Source: Arthrobacter echini | GTDB lineage: Bacteria > Actinomycetota > Actinomycetes > Actinomycetales > Micrococcaceae | Assembly (NCBI RefSeq): GCF_008107445.1 | Contig: NZ_VSLD01000002.1 | Coordinates: forward strand, 1-64,000 | Length of the DNA: 64,000 nt | Reading direction: 5' to 3' | Shown here: positions 36,536 to 45,118 of the stretch, piece after piece | Layout of the letters: every line of letters begins with the position of its first letter | How positions within the stretch are numbered: the first letter of the stretch is position 1 | The notes under the pieces: model-generated | Database searches by the model: none | What the model was told of the DNA's origin: nothing | What the model saw: only the letters and a program-made list of their open reading frames with translations | Position numbers and translations under genes: made by a program

Positions 36536-37780
36536 TCACTCCGGGGGAACGGCCTGGCCCTTGCTGATGATGGTCAGGCCGGAGTCCGTGACGGCGAAGC
36601 CGCGACGGCGATCCGCGTCGGCATCCACCCCGATCCTCGCGCCGGCGGGGATCCGCACGTTCTTGTCGATGATCGCCCGCCGCACCACGGCTCCGGAGCC
36701 GACCTGGACCTTGTCGAGCAGCACACAGCCGGTCACCTCCGCAGCATCGTCGACGAAGACGTCGGTGGCGAGGATGGAGGACTGGACGGCCCCGCCGGAG
36801 ACCACGACGCCGGCCGAGACGATCGAGTCATGGGCCCCGCCCGAGCGGCCCGAGGAGCTACGCACGAACTTGGCGGGCGGGGAGATGCTCTGCCGCGTGT
36901 AGATGGGCCACTTCAGGTTGTACAGGTTGAACAGCGGCAGCGGGGAGATCAGATCCATGTTGGCGTCGTAGTACGAGTCCATGGTCCCGACATCGCGCCA
37001 GTACTGGCGGTCGCGATCGGTGGAGCCGGGGATCTCGTTCATGGTGAAGTCGTACACGGCGGCGTCATTGCGCTCCACGAAGTAGGGGATGATGTCCCCG
37101 CCCATGTCGTGCTTCGTGTCGAGGCGCCCGGCGTCCTCCTCGAGTGCCTTCAGCAGGGCATCGGTGGTGAAGACGTAGTTGCCCATGGACGCGAGGAAGC
37201 TGTCGGGGTCGTCGGGCAGGCCGGGGGTGCTGGAGGGCTTCTCGACGAAGGCCTTGATTCGTCCGGTGTCCTCCGGATCCACTTCGATGACCCCGAACTG
37301 GTCGACGAGATTCATCGGTTGGCGCACGGCGGCCACGCTGACCGAGGCGCCGCTCTTCACGTGGGCGTCGACCATCTGTTCGAAGTCCATGCGGTAGACG
37401 TGGTCCGCGCCGATCACCACCACGATGTCGGGCTGGGCGTCGTGGATCAGGTTCAGCGACTGGTAGATCGCATTGGCGCTGCCGAGGAACCAGCTCTTGC
37501 CCCGGCGCTGCTGCGCCGGCACCGACGCGACGTAGTTCTGCAGGAGGGTCGACATGCGCCACGTCTCCGAGACGTGCCGGTCGAGACTGTGGGACTTGTA
37601 CTGCGTGAGCACCACGATCTGCAGGTACCGGGAGTTGACGAGGTTCGACAGGGCGAAGTCGATCAGCCGGTAGCTTCCCGCGAAGGGGACAGCGGGTTTC
37701 GCCCGGTCGGCCGTCAACGGCATGAGCCGCTTGCCCTCCCCGCCTGCCAGTACGACGGCGAGTACTTTCTTCGGTGCCAC
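36536..37780 (-). CDS. glgC: Glucose-1-phosphate adenylyltransferase
   Basis: 414 residues. Makes ADP-glucose for glycogen. [18 protein letters not shown] near the N-terminus is the nucleotide loop; [32 protein letters not shown] and [14 protein letters not shown] follow, then the left-handed beta-helix. GTG start with GGGAGG five bases upstream. Divergent from glgA across 127 bases, the arrangement also found in mycobacteria, so the two may share regulation. Confidence 0.97.
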   Translation of the reverse strand: MAPKKVLAVVLAGGEGKRLMPLTADRAKPAVPFAGSYRLIDFALSNLVNSRYLQIVVLTQYKSHSLDRHVSETWRMSTLLQNYVASVPAQQRRGKSWFLGSANAIYQSLNLIHDAQPDIVVVIGADHVYRMDFEQMVDAHVKSGASVSVAAVRQPMNLVDQFGVIEVDPEDTGRIKAFVEKPSSTPGLPDDPDSFLASMGNYVFTTDALLKALEEDAGRLDTKHDMGGDIIPYFVERNDAAVYDFTMNEIPGSTDRDRQYWRDVGTMDSYYDANMDLISPLPLFNLYNLKWPIYTRQSISPPAKFVRSSSGRSGGAHDSIVSAGVVVSGGAVQSSILATDVFVDDAAEVTGCVLLDKVQVGSGAVVRRAIIDKNVRIPAGARIGVDADADRRRGFAVTDSGLTIISKGQAVPPE

Positions 37781-37895
37781 GTCGACCTCCCGCTCCTGAT
37801 TGCCCTGCCCGGTCGACCGCTGCCCGGACGGGTGCAGGTCTTCGTCCCGGAACCGCTCCGGTCATCTCACACTAGAGGACTCGGACCTACTGCAC

Positions 37896-37901
37896 TACGT
37901 T
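37896..37901 (+). promoter_or_regulatory. Leaderless -10 box (TACGTT)
   Basis: TACGTT six bases before the GTG of glgA. The bases between (gaggga) could also act as a weak ribosome site. Confidence 0.5.
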
Positions 37902-37907
37902 GAGGGA

Positions 37908-39101
37908 GTGCGTATAGACATTGTGACCAAGGAGTTCCCGCCCGAGATCTACGGTGGGGCGGGAGTGCACGTCGCCGAGCTCAGCCGGGTCCTCGCCGCC
38001 GAGGTGGAGTTGCGGGTCCACGCCTTCGGAGCGCCCCGACCCGGTGAGTACCACGGCGCCTCGGTGTCCTCCTACGGTGTGCCGGAGGGTCTCGTCGGGG
38101 CGAACGCCGCGGTGCAGACACTCGGGACGGACCTCCAGATGCTCGAGGGCATCAGCGGGGCCGATCTGGTCCACTCCCACACCTGGTACGCCAACATGGC
38201 AGGTCATCTCGCAGCGCTGCTGCACGGTATACCGCACGTCCTGAGCGCCCACAGCCTCGAGCCGCTGCGCCCGTGGAAGGCCGAGCAGCTCGGCGGCGGC
38301 TATGCGCTCTCGTCCTGGGCCGAGAAGACCTCCTACGAGGCGGCGGCCGCCGTCATCGCTGTCTCCGCGGGCATGCGCGCCGACATCCTCCGCAGCTACC
38401 CCGACGTCGATCCGGGCAAGGTGCACGTGGTCCACAACGGTATCGATGTCTCCCAGTGGTCGCGCGACGAGGACGACGATGTGCTGCGCACCCACGGCAT
38501 CGATCCGGATCGGCCGAGCGTGGTCTTCGTGGGGCGCAATACCCGGCAGAAAGGTGTGCCCTATCTGCTGAGGGCGGCGGCATATCTACCCGCCGAGGTT
38601 CAGCTAGTCCTGTGTCTCGGCGCCGCCGATACACCCGAGCTGGCCGCCGAGACGCAGGGCCTGATCGACGACCTCCGTGCGCGGCGCGGCTCGGTGGTGC
38701 TCATCGAGAAGATGCTTCCCCGGCGGGAGGTGGTCCAGATCCTCAGCCACGCGACCGTCTTCGCGTGCCCCTCGATCTACGAGCCGCTCGGGATCGTCAA
38801 TCTCGAGGCGATGGCCTGCGGAGCCGCCGTCGTCGCCTCCGCCACCGGCGGCATCCCCGAGGTCGTCGACGACGGCGTCACCGGTATCCTGGTGCCGCTC
38901 GAGCAGGTCCAGGACGGCACGGGGACGCCACTTGACCCGGAGGGTTTCGTGACCGACTTCGCCGCGGCCCTCACCGCCGTGGTGCAGGATCCGGAGAGGG
39001 CGGCAGCGATGGGCGCCGCCGGTCGCGCCCGCGCGGAGCAGCAGTTCGACTGGGGTTCCATCGGCGACGCGACGCTGGAGGTCTACCGCGGCGTCCTGTA
39101 G
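37908..39101 (+). CDS. glgA: Glycogen synthase / maltose-1-phosphate synthase (GT4)
   Basis: 397 residues from GTG at 37908. N-terminus MRIDIVTKEFPPEIYGGAGVHVAEL is the ADP-glucose loop; the C-terminal GT-B domain has VVFVGRNTRQKGVPYLL and the E-x7-E motif in CPSIYEPLGIVNLEAMACG. The short GT4 type corresponds to mycobacterial GlgM, which joins ADP-glucose and glucose 1-phosphate to maltose 1-phosphate, besides making linear glucan; which activity dominates here cannot be seen. The open frame to 37800 lies over the promoter gap. Confidence 0.93.
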   Translation: MRIDIVTKEFPPEIYGGAGVHVAELSRVLAAEVELRVHAFGAPRPGEYHGASVSSYGVPEGLVGANAAVQTLGTDLQMLEGISGADLVHSHTWYANMAGHLAALLHGIPHVLSAHSLEPLRPWKAEQLGGGYALSSWAEKTSYEAAAAVIAVSAGMRADILRSYPDVDPGKVHVVHNGIDVSQWSRDEDDDVLRTHGIDPDRPSVVFVGRNTRQKGVPYLLRAAAYLPAEVQLVLCLGAADTPELAAETQGLIDDLRARRGSVVLIEKMLPRREVVQILSHATVFACPSIYEPLGIVNLEAMACGAAVVASATGGIPEVVDDGVTGILVPLEQVQDGTGTPLDPEGFVTDFAAALTAVVQDPERAAAMGAAGRARAEQQFDWGSIGDATLEVYRGVL

Positions 39102-39242
39102 CTCCGGTCCGCGGACGGCCGGCATCCGCTCGGGCGAGGAGATCTGCAGGCCACCGCACTCGACCCAGAGGAAGCCCCCGGCAGCAGGAGAACTTCGTCC
39201 GAGTCCTCGAACGTGGGACGCCGTGGACAGCGCAAGCTCCGG

Positions 39243-39278
39243 CCGATCCCACCATTCGGGCGTGGACGGTGGGATCGG
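39243..39278. repeat. 11-bp palindrome, first member of the cluster
   Basis: ccgatcccacc at 39243-39253 pairs perfectly with ggtgggatcgg at 39268-39278 around a 14-base loop. Confidence 0.8.
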
Positions 39279-39302
39279 GGGAGTCATCCGTGCCAAACCC
39301 CG

Positions 39303-39384
39303 CCGTCGATCCCACCGCTGAGACCTGACACGTGGGAACGACCGGTCGTTCCCACCGGAGATCCCGGAAGGGTGGGATCGACGG
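39303..39384. repeat. Nested palindrome: 14-bp outer stem around a 24-bp perfect palindrome
   Basis: Outer arms ccgtcgatcccacc (39303-39316) and 39371-39384 pair perfectly. Between them, gtgggaacgacc (39332-39343) is followed at once by its exact complement (39344-39355). The outer arms share the ccgatcccacc/gatcccacc core with the neighbouring palindrome, so the units look related. Confidence 0.85.
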
Positions 39385-39480
39385 CTCACCTCCCGTGGGA
39401 CGGCGCACCTCCCGGGAGGCCCGGATACATGGGATGGACTGCCCACCCTCCGACGGATTGCACCGGCCGGGCGCAGCGCC

Positions 39481-41610
39481 CTACTTCGCGGCAGCGACAG
39501 CCCCGGACTTCCTCGCCTTCTTCGCCTTCTTCTCCCGGGCCGCGCGAGCGAGGAGGGTCTTCTCGTCGATCGGCGCGTCACCACTGGCGCGGCGCCGCCG
39601 GATGTAGGCGGCCGCCTCCTCCTGCCGCTCCCGTTCGGCCCCGCTGGCCACGGCCGAGCGCAGGTGCTCCTGTCCGTAGCCGAAGGCCTCCACCAGATCG
39701 AGCGCGTGTGGGCGGATCTTCGTCAGCAGGCGGTTGATGTAGCCGTCGAGGGTACGGGCCCGCTGGGAGGAGAGCCGGCCGTTCATGAGGAACCACGCCA
39801 GGTCCTTCTCGATCAGGCACAGCCCGAACAGATCGCGCAGGCGCGTCAGGACCTCCTTGGTCCCCGGGTCCTCGATCTTCTGCAGGCCCCGCGAGAACGC
39901 CTCCCACTGAAGGAGCTCGGCGTGTGCGTGGGCCACCTCGATGAGTTCGTTCTGGTGCTCGTTGAACAGTGCCGCGGACTTCTCCTGGGTCATCCCCTTC
40001 GCCCCGCGCAGGACAACGGCGAGATCGGCGACGCGGGACTGCACACGGTCAGAGAGGAGCTCACGCTGGGTGTCCTCGTCGCGCAGCGCGATCGCCGACT
40101 TCCTCTCGGAGCCCGAATCCGCCACGGTCTGCGCCACCCGGCGCAGACCGGAGCGGTGCAGGGTCTTCTCCGCGGCCTGGGACACGGCGTAGCGCGCCAG
40201 CACGCCGAAGTCCACGCCCTTGAATTCCTTGGCGTAGTCGGTCAGCAGTCGCTTGGCCACGAGCTGGAGGAGGATCGTGTTGTCGCCCTCGAACGTCACG
40301 TACACGTCGAGGTCGGCGCGCAGCGAGGCGAACCGGTTCTCGATCAGGAAGCCCTGGCCGCCGGTGGCCTCCCGGCACTCCTGAAGTGTGTCCAGTGCCA
40401 GCCAGGTGCTCAGGGGCTTCAGGGCCGCCGCGAGGGTCTCGAGGTCCTGGCGGTCCTCGTCGGTGTCGTGCTGCCCGGAGAAGACGTCGTCGAACTTCTC
40501 GAGCAGCTCCTCGTGGGCGAACGATGCCGCGTAGGTCGCCGCGAGCCGCGGCAGGAGGCGCCGCTGGTGACGCTGGTAGTCCATCAGGACCTCCTCGACG
40601 AGATCGGAGGAACCGTTGAACTGGCGACGCTGCGTCGAGTAGGTGATGGCGGCGGTCAACGCGAGCTTGCTCGCCGCGACCGCTGCGCCGTCGAGCGACA
40701 CGCGACCCTGCACGAGGGTGCCGAGCATCGTGAAGAAACGCCGGCCCGGGGAGGCGATGGGCGAGGTGTAGCTGCCGTCCGGCGCCACGTCGCCGTAGCG
40801 GTTGAGCAGATTGGTCCGCGGCACGCGTACACCGTCGAAGTGCAGGCGACCGTTGTCGATGCCGTTCAGCCCGCCCTTGATGCCGTCGTCCTCCCCGCCG
40901 ACGCCGGGCCTGAAGGACCCGTCCTCGTTGCGGAGCTCGACATAGAGACCATGGACACCGTGGTTGACGCCGTTGGTGATGAGCTGGGCGAACACGACGG
41001 CCGCCCGCCCGTCGATGGCCCCGTTGCCGATGTAGTCCTTCCACGCCGCGCGGAAGGGTGTGTCGATGACGAACTCGTCCGTCGCCGGATCGAAGGTGGC
41101 GGTGGTGGCGATGCTCGCCACGTCGCTGCCGTGGCCCGTCTCGGTCATGGCGAAGCAGCCGGGGATCTCCATGGACATGATGCCCGGGAGCCAGGCCTCG
41201 TGGTGCTGCGCCGTGCCGAGGTGCAGCACGGCGGAGCCGAAGAGGCCCCACTGCACGCCGGCCTTGATCTGCAGCGACGGATCCGCGATCACCAGTTCCT
41301 CGAAACCGGCCACATTGCCGCCGTGATTGTCCTCCCCACCGAAGGCGGCCGGGAAGGCCCGGTGCACCGCCTGCTGCTCGACCAGGTAGTGCAGCTGGTC
41401 GAAGCAGCGTGCGCGGTGGTCGTGGTGCGTGAGGCCTTCGATCTTGTGCACCTCGGGCCGTCCTGCCAGCTCACGCGCGGTGCGGCGGACGTCGGCCCAC
41501 CGTCCCAGGAGGAGTTCGCCGAGCGCGGCGGTGTCGACGACGGCCTGGTCGTTGTCGGTGATCTCGACGGTGGCAGGGATCTGCTGCGGCGCGGAGAGGG
41601 TCTGTGTCAT
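39481..41610 (-). CDS. Acyl-CoA oxidase / acyl-CoA dehydrogenase family protein
   Basis: 709 residues, the long type with the C-terminal acyl-CoA oxidase domain. FAD/substrate marks: CFAMTETGHGSDVASI, the R-x5 GRRFFTMLGTLVQGRVSLDG stretch, and ATGGQGFLIENRFASLRADLDVYVTFEGDN. First step of beta-oxidation, with oxygen or an ETF as acceptor; which cannot be told. The last 25 residues are lysine- and alanine-rich (AAREKKAKKARKSG). ATG start with AAGGA upstream, overlapping the tetR stop by four bases (ATGA), so both are one operon. Confidence 0.9.
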   Translation of the reverse strand: MTQTLSAPQQIPATVEITDNDQAVVDTAALGELLLGRWADVRRTARELAGRPEVHKIEGLTHHDHRARCFDQLHYLVEQQAVHRAFPAAFGGEDNHGGNVAGFEELVIADPSLQIKAGVQWGLFGSAVLHLGTAQHHEAWLPGIMSMEIPGCFAMTETGHGSDVASIATTATFDPATDEFVIDTPFRAAWKDYIGNGAIDGRAAVVFAQLITNGVNHGVHGLYVELRNEDGSFRPGVGGEDDGIKGGLNGIDNGRLHFDGVRVPRTNLLNRYGDVAPDGSYTSPIASPGRRFFTMLGTLVQGRVSLDGAAVAASKLALTAAITYSTQRRQFNGSSDLVEEVLMDYQRHQRRLLPRLAATYAASFAHEELLEKFDDVFSGQHDTDEDRQDLETLAAALKPLSTWLALDTLQECREATGGQGFLIENRFASLRADLDVYVTFEGDNTILLQLVAKRLLTDYAKEFKGVDFGVLARYAVSQAAEKTLHRSGLRRVAQTVADSGSERKSAIALRDEDTQRELLSDRVQSRVADLAVVLRGAKGMTQEKSAALFNEHQNELIEVAHAHAELLQWEAFSRGLQKIEDPGTKEVLTRLRDLFGLCLIEKDLAWFLMNGRLSSQRARTLDGYINRLLTKIRPHALDLVEAFGYGQEHLRSAVASGAERERQEEAAAYIRRRRASGDAPIDEKTLLARAAREKKAKKARKSGAVAAAK

Positions 41611-42362
41611 GGCGTGTCCTTCGCTTGGGGACGGCTGAGGGGGGAAAGGGGATGCATCAGGGCCTCGTCACGGCTGATGCCGTCGAAGAGCCAGCCCGTG
41701 ATGTACCGGGCGAGCTGCTCCTCGGTGGGTCGGCGCGGCCCGGGTGGCGTGGAGAGCCACTGTTCGCCGACGGCCCGCACCATGCCGATCGCCGCCGTGG
41801 GCCAGTACTCGGGAGCCGCGTCCTCGGGGCCCGCGGAGCGTTCGGGCGCGAGGAGGTAGGCGCGCATGGGGCGCGAGATCATCGCGGTCACAGCCGCGAG
41901 GAAATGCGCGAGGGTGTCGTCGCCGTCCCCGCCCGCTGCGCTCGACTCGGCGATCCCCACCCGCGTGACGAAGGCGTAGACGTTCGGTGACGTCCTGGCC
42001 ATCTGCAGGTAGGCCAGCACCATCGAGTGGAAGCCCTCCCGCGGACCGGTCGCGGCCTTCGCGGCGTCGAGCACCCTCTGCTGCATCTGGGCGATCACCA
42101 CTTCCGCCACGGCCCGCTGCAGCCCGGTCTTGTCGCCGAAATAGCGGTAGTACACCGATTTGGAGGTGTCGGCGGTAGCTGCAATGTCCTCCATCGATGC
42201 TCCCGGACCGAGGGCGTCGATGGCCCGCCGTGCAGTCTTGATGAGCTCCCTGCGTCGCTCGGTGCGGTGCTCCGCCCAGCGGCTGGAGCGCCCGTCGGGG
42301 ACGAGTTCGGAGCGTTCATCCGGCGCCACGGATGCCTTCGTCGGAGCGGGGGCCAACTTCAT
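41607..42362 (-). CDS. TetR family regulator of the beta-oxidation cluster
   Basis: 251 residues from ATG at 42362. An N-terminal tail of about 35 residues, then the TetR helix-turn-helix (residues 37-80, SMEDIAATADTSKSVYYRYFGDK), then an all-helical ligand domain. Divergent from fadA and coupled to the acyl-CoA oxidase gene. The TACGCT box seven bases before the ATG marks a leaderless start. By context it likely senses an acyl-CoA or fatty acid and represses both directions from the palindrome at 42383-42394. The frame open to 42443 reaches into the fadA start and is not used. Confidence 0.88.
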   Translation of the reverse strand: MKLAPAPTKASVAPDERSELVPDGRSSRWAEHRTERRRELIKTARRAIDALGPGASMEDIAATADTSKSVYYRYFGDKTGLQRAVAEVVIAQMQQRVLDAAKAATGPREGFHSMVLAYLQMARTSPNVYAFVTRVGIAESSAAGGDGDDTLAHFLAAVTAMISRPMRAYLLAPERSAGPEDAAPEYWPTAAIGMVRAVGEQWLSTPPGPRRPTEEQLARYITGWLFDGISRDEALMHPLSPLSRPQAKDTP

Positions 42363-42369
42363 GATACCA

Positions 42370-42375
42370 AGCGTA
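42370..42375 (-). promoter_or_regulatory. Leaderless -10 box of tetR (TACGCT)
   Basis: On the minus strand, TACGCT seven bases before the ATG at 42362. It is flanked by gatac (42363-42367) and gtatc (42373-42377), a small inverted repeat. Confidence 0.5.
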
Positions 42376-42382
42376 TCAGCTA

Positions 42383-42394
42383 CGATAGGTATCG
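42383..42394. promoter_or_regulatory. Operator-like palindrome between tetR and fadA
   Basis: cgata-gg-tatcg, with one more imperfect pair zone outside (tacgataggtatcgata). It lies 20 bases upstream of the tetR start and 31 bases upstream of fadA, inside the AT-rich spot that must hold both promoters. A good candidate for the TetR binding site. Confidence 0.5.
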
Positions 42395-42425
42395 ATAACT
42401 CACCTCTCCCACCAGGAGTACTTCC

Positions 42426-43742
42426 ATGGCAGACCAGGCCCACGCTCAGACCACCGCCCGCTCACCCCGCACGGCTGTCGTCATCGGCGGCAACCGCATC
42501 CCGTTCGCCCGTTCCGGTGGGGCCTACGCGTACTCCTCCAACCAGGACATGCTCATCGCAGCGCTGGACGGGCTCGTGGCCCGCTTCGGACTGCAGGGTG
42601 AGCGCATCGGGGAAGTGGCAGCGGGTGCGGTCCTCAAGCACTCCCGCGACTTCAACCTGACGCGCGAGGCGGTCCTCGGCTCCGCACTCTCGCCCGAGAC
42701 ACCGGCCTACGATCTGCAGCAGGCATGTGCCACCGGCCTGGAGACGGTCGTGGGACTCTCCAACAAGATCAAGCTCGGACAGATCGACTCCGGCATCGCA
42801 GGAGGCGTCGACTCCGCGTCCGACGCCCCGATCGCCGTGAGCGAGGGCCTGCGCCGTGTGCTGCTGGACCTGTCCCGTGCGAAGACCACCCAGCAGAAGA
42901 TCCGCATCCTCGGCACCCTGCGACCCAAGGACCTCTCGCCGAACGCGCCGGGAACGGGAGAACCGCGGACCGGACTGTCGATGGGGGAGCACCAGGCCAT
43001 CACGACGGCGGCCTGGCAGATCACGCGGGAGGCCCAGGACGAACTGGCCTACCGGAGCCATCACAATCTCGCCGCCGCCTACGAGCGCGGGTTCTTCACC
43101 GATCTGATGACCCCCTACCGGGGCCTCGTGAAGGACGCGAATCTCCGCCCCGACACGTCGGTGGAGAAGCTCGCGACCCTCAAGCCCGTGTTCGGCAAGG
43201 AACTGGAGACCCCGGCGACCATGACCGCGGGTAACTCGACACCCTTGACCGACGGTGCCGCCGTCGTGCTGCTCGGCAGCGAGGAGTACGCCACAGCGCA
43301 CAATCTGCCCATGCTCGCGAACATCGTCGACGCCGAGGCAGCCGCCGTGGACTTCGTCAACGGCGAGGAGGGGCTGCTCATGGCGCCGGTCCACGCCATG
43401 CCGCGCCTGCTCGCGCGCAACGGTCTCACCTTCGACGACTTCGACTTCTTCGAGATCCATGAGGCCTTCGCGGGGACCGTCCTGGGATCGCTGGCAGCCT
43501 GGGAGGACGAGGACTACTGCAAGCGCGTCCTCGGGCTCGACGGGGCGCTCGGGAGCATCGACCGGTCGAAGCTCAATGTGAACGGCTCGTCCCTGGCCGT
43601 CGGCCACCCGTTCGCGGCGACCGGTGGGCGCATCGTCGCCTCACTGGCCAAGACGCTGTCGGAGCAGGGCGGTCGCGGTCTTATCTCCGTCTGCGCGGCC
43701 GGCGGACAGGGCGTCGTCGCGATCCTCGAGGCGAGGAACTGA
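42426..43742 (+). CDS. fadA: Acetyl-CoA C-acyltransferase (thiolase)
   Basis: 438 residues. Cleaves 3-oxoacyl-CoA with CoA in beta-oxidation. Active site complete: C101 in DLQQACATGLETV, H345 in FEIHEAFAG, C423 in SVCAAGGQG; NVNGSSLAVGHPFAATGGRI is the C-terminal signature. AGGAG seven bases before the ATG. First gene of fadA-fabG-maoC on the plus strand; its TGATGA end overlaps the next start (43742) by one base. Confidence 0.96.
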   Translation: MADQAHAQTTARSPRTAVVIGGNRIPFARSGGAYAYSSNQDMLIAALDGLVARFGLQGERIGEVAAGAVLKHSRDFNLTREAVLGSALSPETPAYDLQQACATGLETVVGLSNKIKLGQIDSGIAGGVDSASDAPIAVSEGLRRVLLDLSRAKTTQQKIRILGTLRPKDLSPNAPGTGEPRTGLSMGEHQAITTAAWQITREAQDELAYRSHHNLAAAYERGFFTDLMTPYRGLVKDANLRPDTSVEKLATLKPVFGKELETPATMTAGNSTPLTDGAAVVLLGSEEYATAHNLPMLANIVDAEAAAVDFVNGEEGLLMAPVHAMPRLLARNGLTFDDFDFFEIHEAFAGTVLGSLAAWEDEDYCKRVLGLDGALGSIDRSKLNVNGSSLAVGHPFAATGGRIVASLAKTLSEQGGRGLISVCAAGGQGVVAILEARN

Positions 43743-45118
43743 TGACAGACCGGTACGTGGATCTCGTCAACACGCCGCTCGCGGCAAGGCTCGCCAAGGC
43801 CCTCGGACTCCCACGGCCGTCCGTCCTGCGGCGCTACACCCCGGGCGAGGCTTTGGCCACGAAGCCGGTCCTGGTGGCCGGGTCCGGCGCCGGGGCGGAT
43901 GCGCTCGCCGAGGTCATCCTGGGCTGGGACGTCGAGGTCCGGCGCCACGTGCTGCCCGGCGAGAAGCTCAGCGCCGCCGTCGTGGTGCTCGACGCCGCGG
44001 ACTCACCCGCGGATCTTTCCGCGCCGCTCCTGGAACTGGGCCAGGCGGTGAAACTACTCGTTCCCGGCGGACGCGTGGTGGGGATCTCCCGTGCGGCAGA
44101 GGACACGTCCGATCCGGCGCGGGCCGCCGCCCGCCAGGGCATCGACGGCGCACTGCGCTCGGTGGCCCACGAGCTGCGGGGAGGTGCCACGGCCAACGGC
44201 ATCGTCCTGCGGGGGCAGACGACGACGACGGACCCCTCCACGATCGGCGCGCTTCGCTTCTTCCTCTCGGGCAAGAGCGCCTATGTGGACGGCCAGCTCA
44301 TCGAGGTGCAGGCGGTACCCGAGGACAGCGTGTCCGACGTCGCGGCGGCCACCGCTGCCGAGGGGGAGGGCGTCCCCGACCGGCCCCTCGACGGCAGGAC
44401 GGCGGTGGTCACCGGAGCGGCCCGCGGTATCGGCGCGAAGATCGCCGAGATCCTTGCCCGCGACGGCGCCCACGTGATCGCCGTCGATGTTCCGGCGGCA
44501 GGCGAACAGCTGGCGCAGGTGGCCAATCGGGTGGGTGGCACGGCGCTGCAGCTGGACATCACCGCACCCGATGCCGGGACGCGGATCCTCGAGCACGTGG
44601 GGCAGCGTCACGGCACCCTGGACATCGTGGTGCACAACGCCGGCATCACGCGCGACAAGCTGCTGGCCAACATGGACGCTGCCCGCTGGGACTCCGTGAT
44701 CGCGGTGAACATCTCCTCGCAGCTCGTCATGAACGAGCAGCTCCTCGCCTCACCGGTCTTCTCGCCGACGGGGCGCATCATCAGCCTCGCCTCCACGAGC
44801 GGCATCGCGGGCAACCGCGGCCAGAGCAACTACGCCGCCTCCAAGGCCGGCGTGATGGGCATGGTCCGGGCGCAGGCCGCAGCGTTCCACGGCGGGGCCC
44901 GCACCATCAACGCCGTAGCCCCCGGCTTCATCGAGACGGACATGACGGCGAAGATCCCGCCTCTCACACGGCAGGTGGCGCGGCGCCTGAGCAGTCTGCA
45001 GCAGGGCGGCCTCCCCGTGGATGTCGCCGAGACGATCGCGTTCCTCGCCTCGGACGCCGCCGCGGGGGTGAACGGTCAGGTGGTGCGCGTCTGCGGGCAG
45101 AATCTGGTCGGAGCGTGA
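43742..45118 (+). CDS. High-molecular-weight 3-oxoacyl reductase (FabG4 type)
   Basis: 458 residues, twice the usual SDR size. About 210 residues of a flavodoxin-like N-terminal domain without clear catalytic site, then a full SDR domain: TGAARGIG from T224, NAGITRD, and Y364-x3-K368 in NYAASKAG. Matches the HMwFabG/FabG4 group, which in mycobacteria reduces 3-oxoacyl-CoA with NADH. Between thiolase and MaoC hydratase it can act as the 3-hydroxyacyl-CoA dehydrogenase of beta-oxidation, run in the oxidative direction. Coupled to fadA before and to the maoC gene after (GTGA). Confidence 0.92.
   Translation: MTDRYVDLVNTPLAARLAKALGLPRPSVLRRYTPGEALATKPVLVAGSGAGADALAEVILGWDVEVRRHVLPGEKLSAAVVVLDAADSPADLSAPLLELGQAVKLLVPGGRVVGISRAAEDTSDPARAAARQGIDGALRSVAHELRGGATANGIVLRGQTTTTDPSTIGALRFFLSGKSAYVDGQLIEVQAVPEDSVSDVAAATAAEGEGVPDRPLDGRTAVVTGAARGIGAKIAEILARDGAHVIAVDVPAAGEQLAQVANRVGGTALQLDITAPDAGTRILEHVGQRHGTLDIVVHNAGITRDKLLANMDAARWDSVIAVNISSQLVMNEQLLASPVFSPTGRIISLASTSGIAGNRGQSNYAASKAGVMGMVRAQAAAFHGGARTINAVAPGFIETDMTAKIPPLTRQVARRLSSLQQGGLPVDVAETIAFLASDAAAGVNGQVVRVCGQNLVGA

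Larger units (their letters stand above)
39102..39480. other. Gene-free region between glgA and acyl-CoA oxidase
   Basis: 379 bases between two converging genes. No credible gene: the frames here translate the palindromes listed below. It holds several nested inverted repeats with the core tggga/tccca, and probably the terminators of both genes. Confidence 0.7.

Noticed and set aside
39213-39737. 174-residue plus-strand frame across the palindrome cluster
   Set aside because: Its repeats (Trp-Glu-Arg-Pro-Val-Val-Pro and similar) are just the palindromes translated; it also runs into the acyl-CoA oxidase gene.
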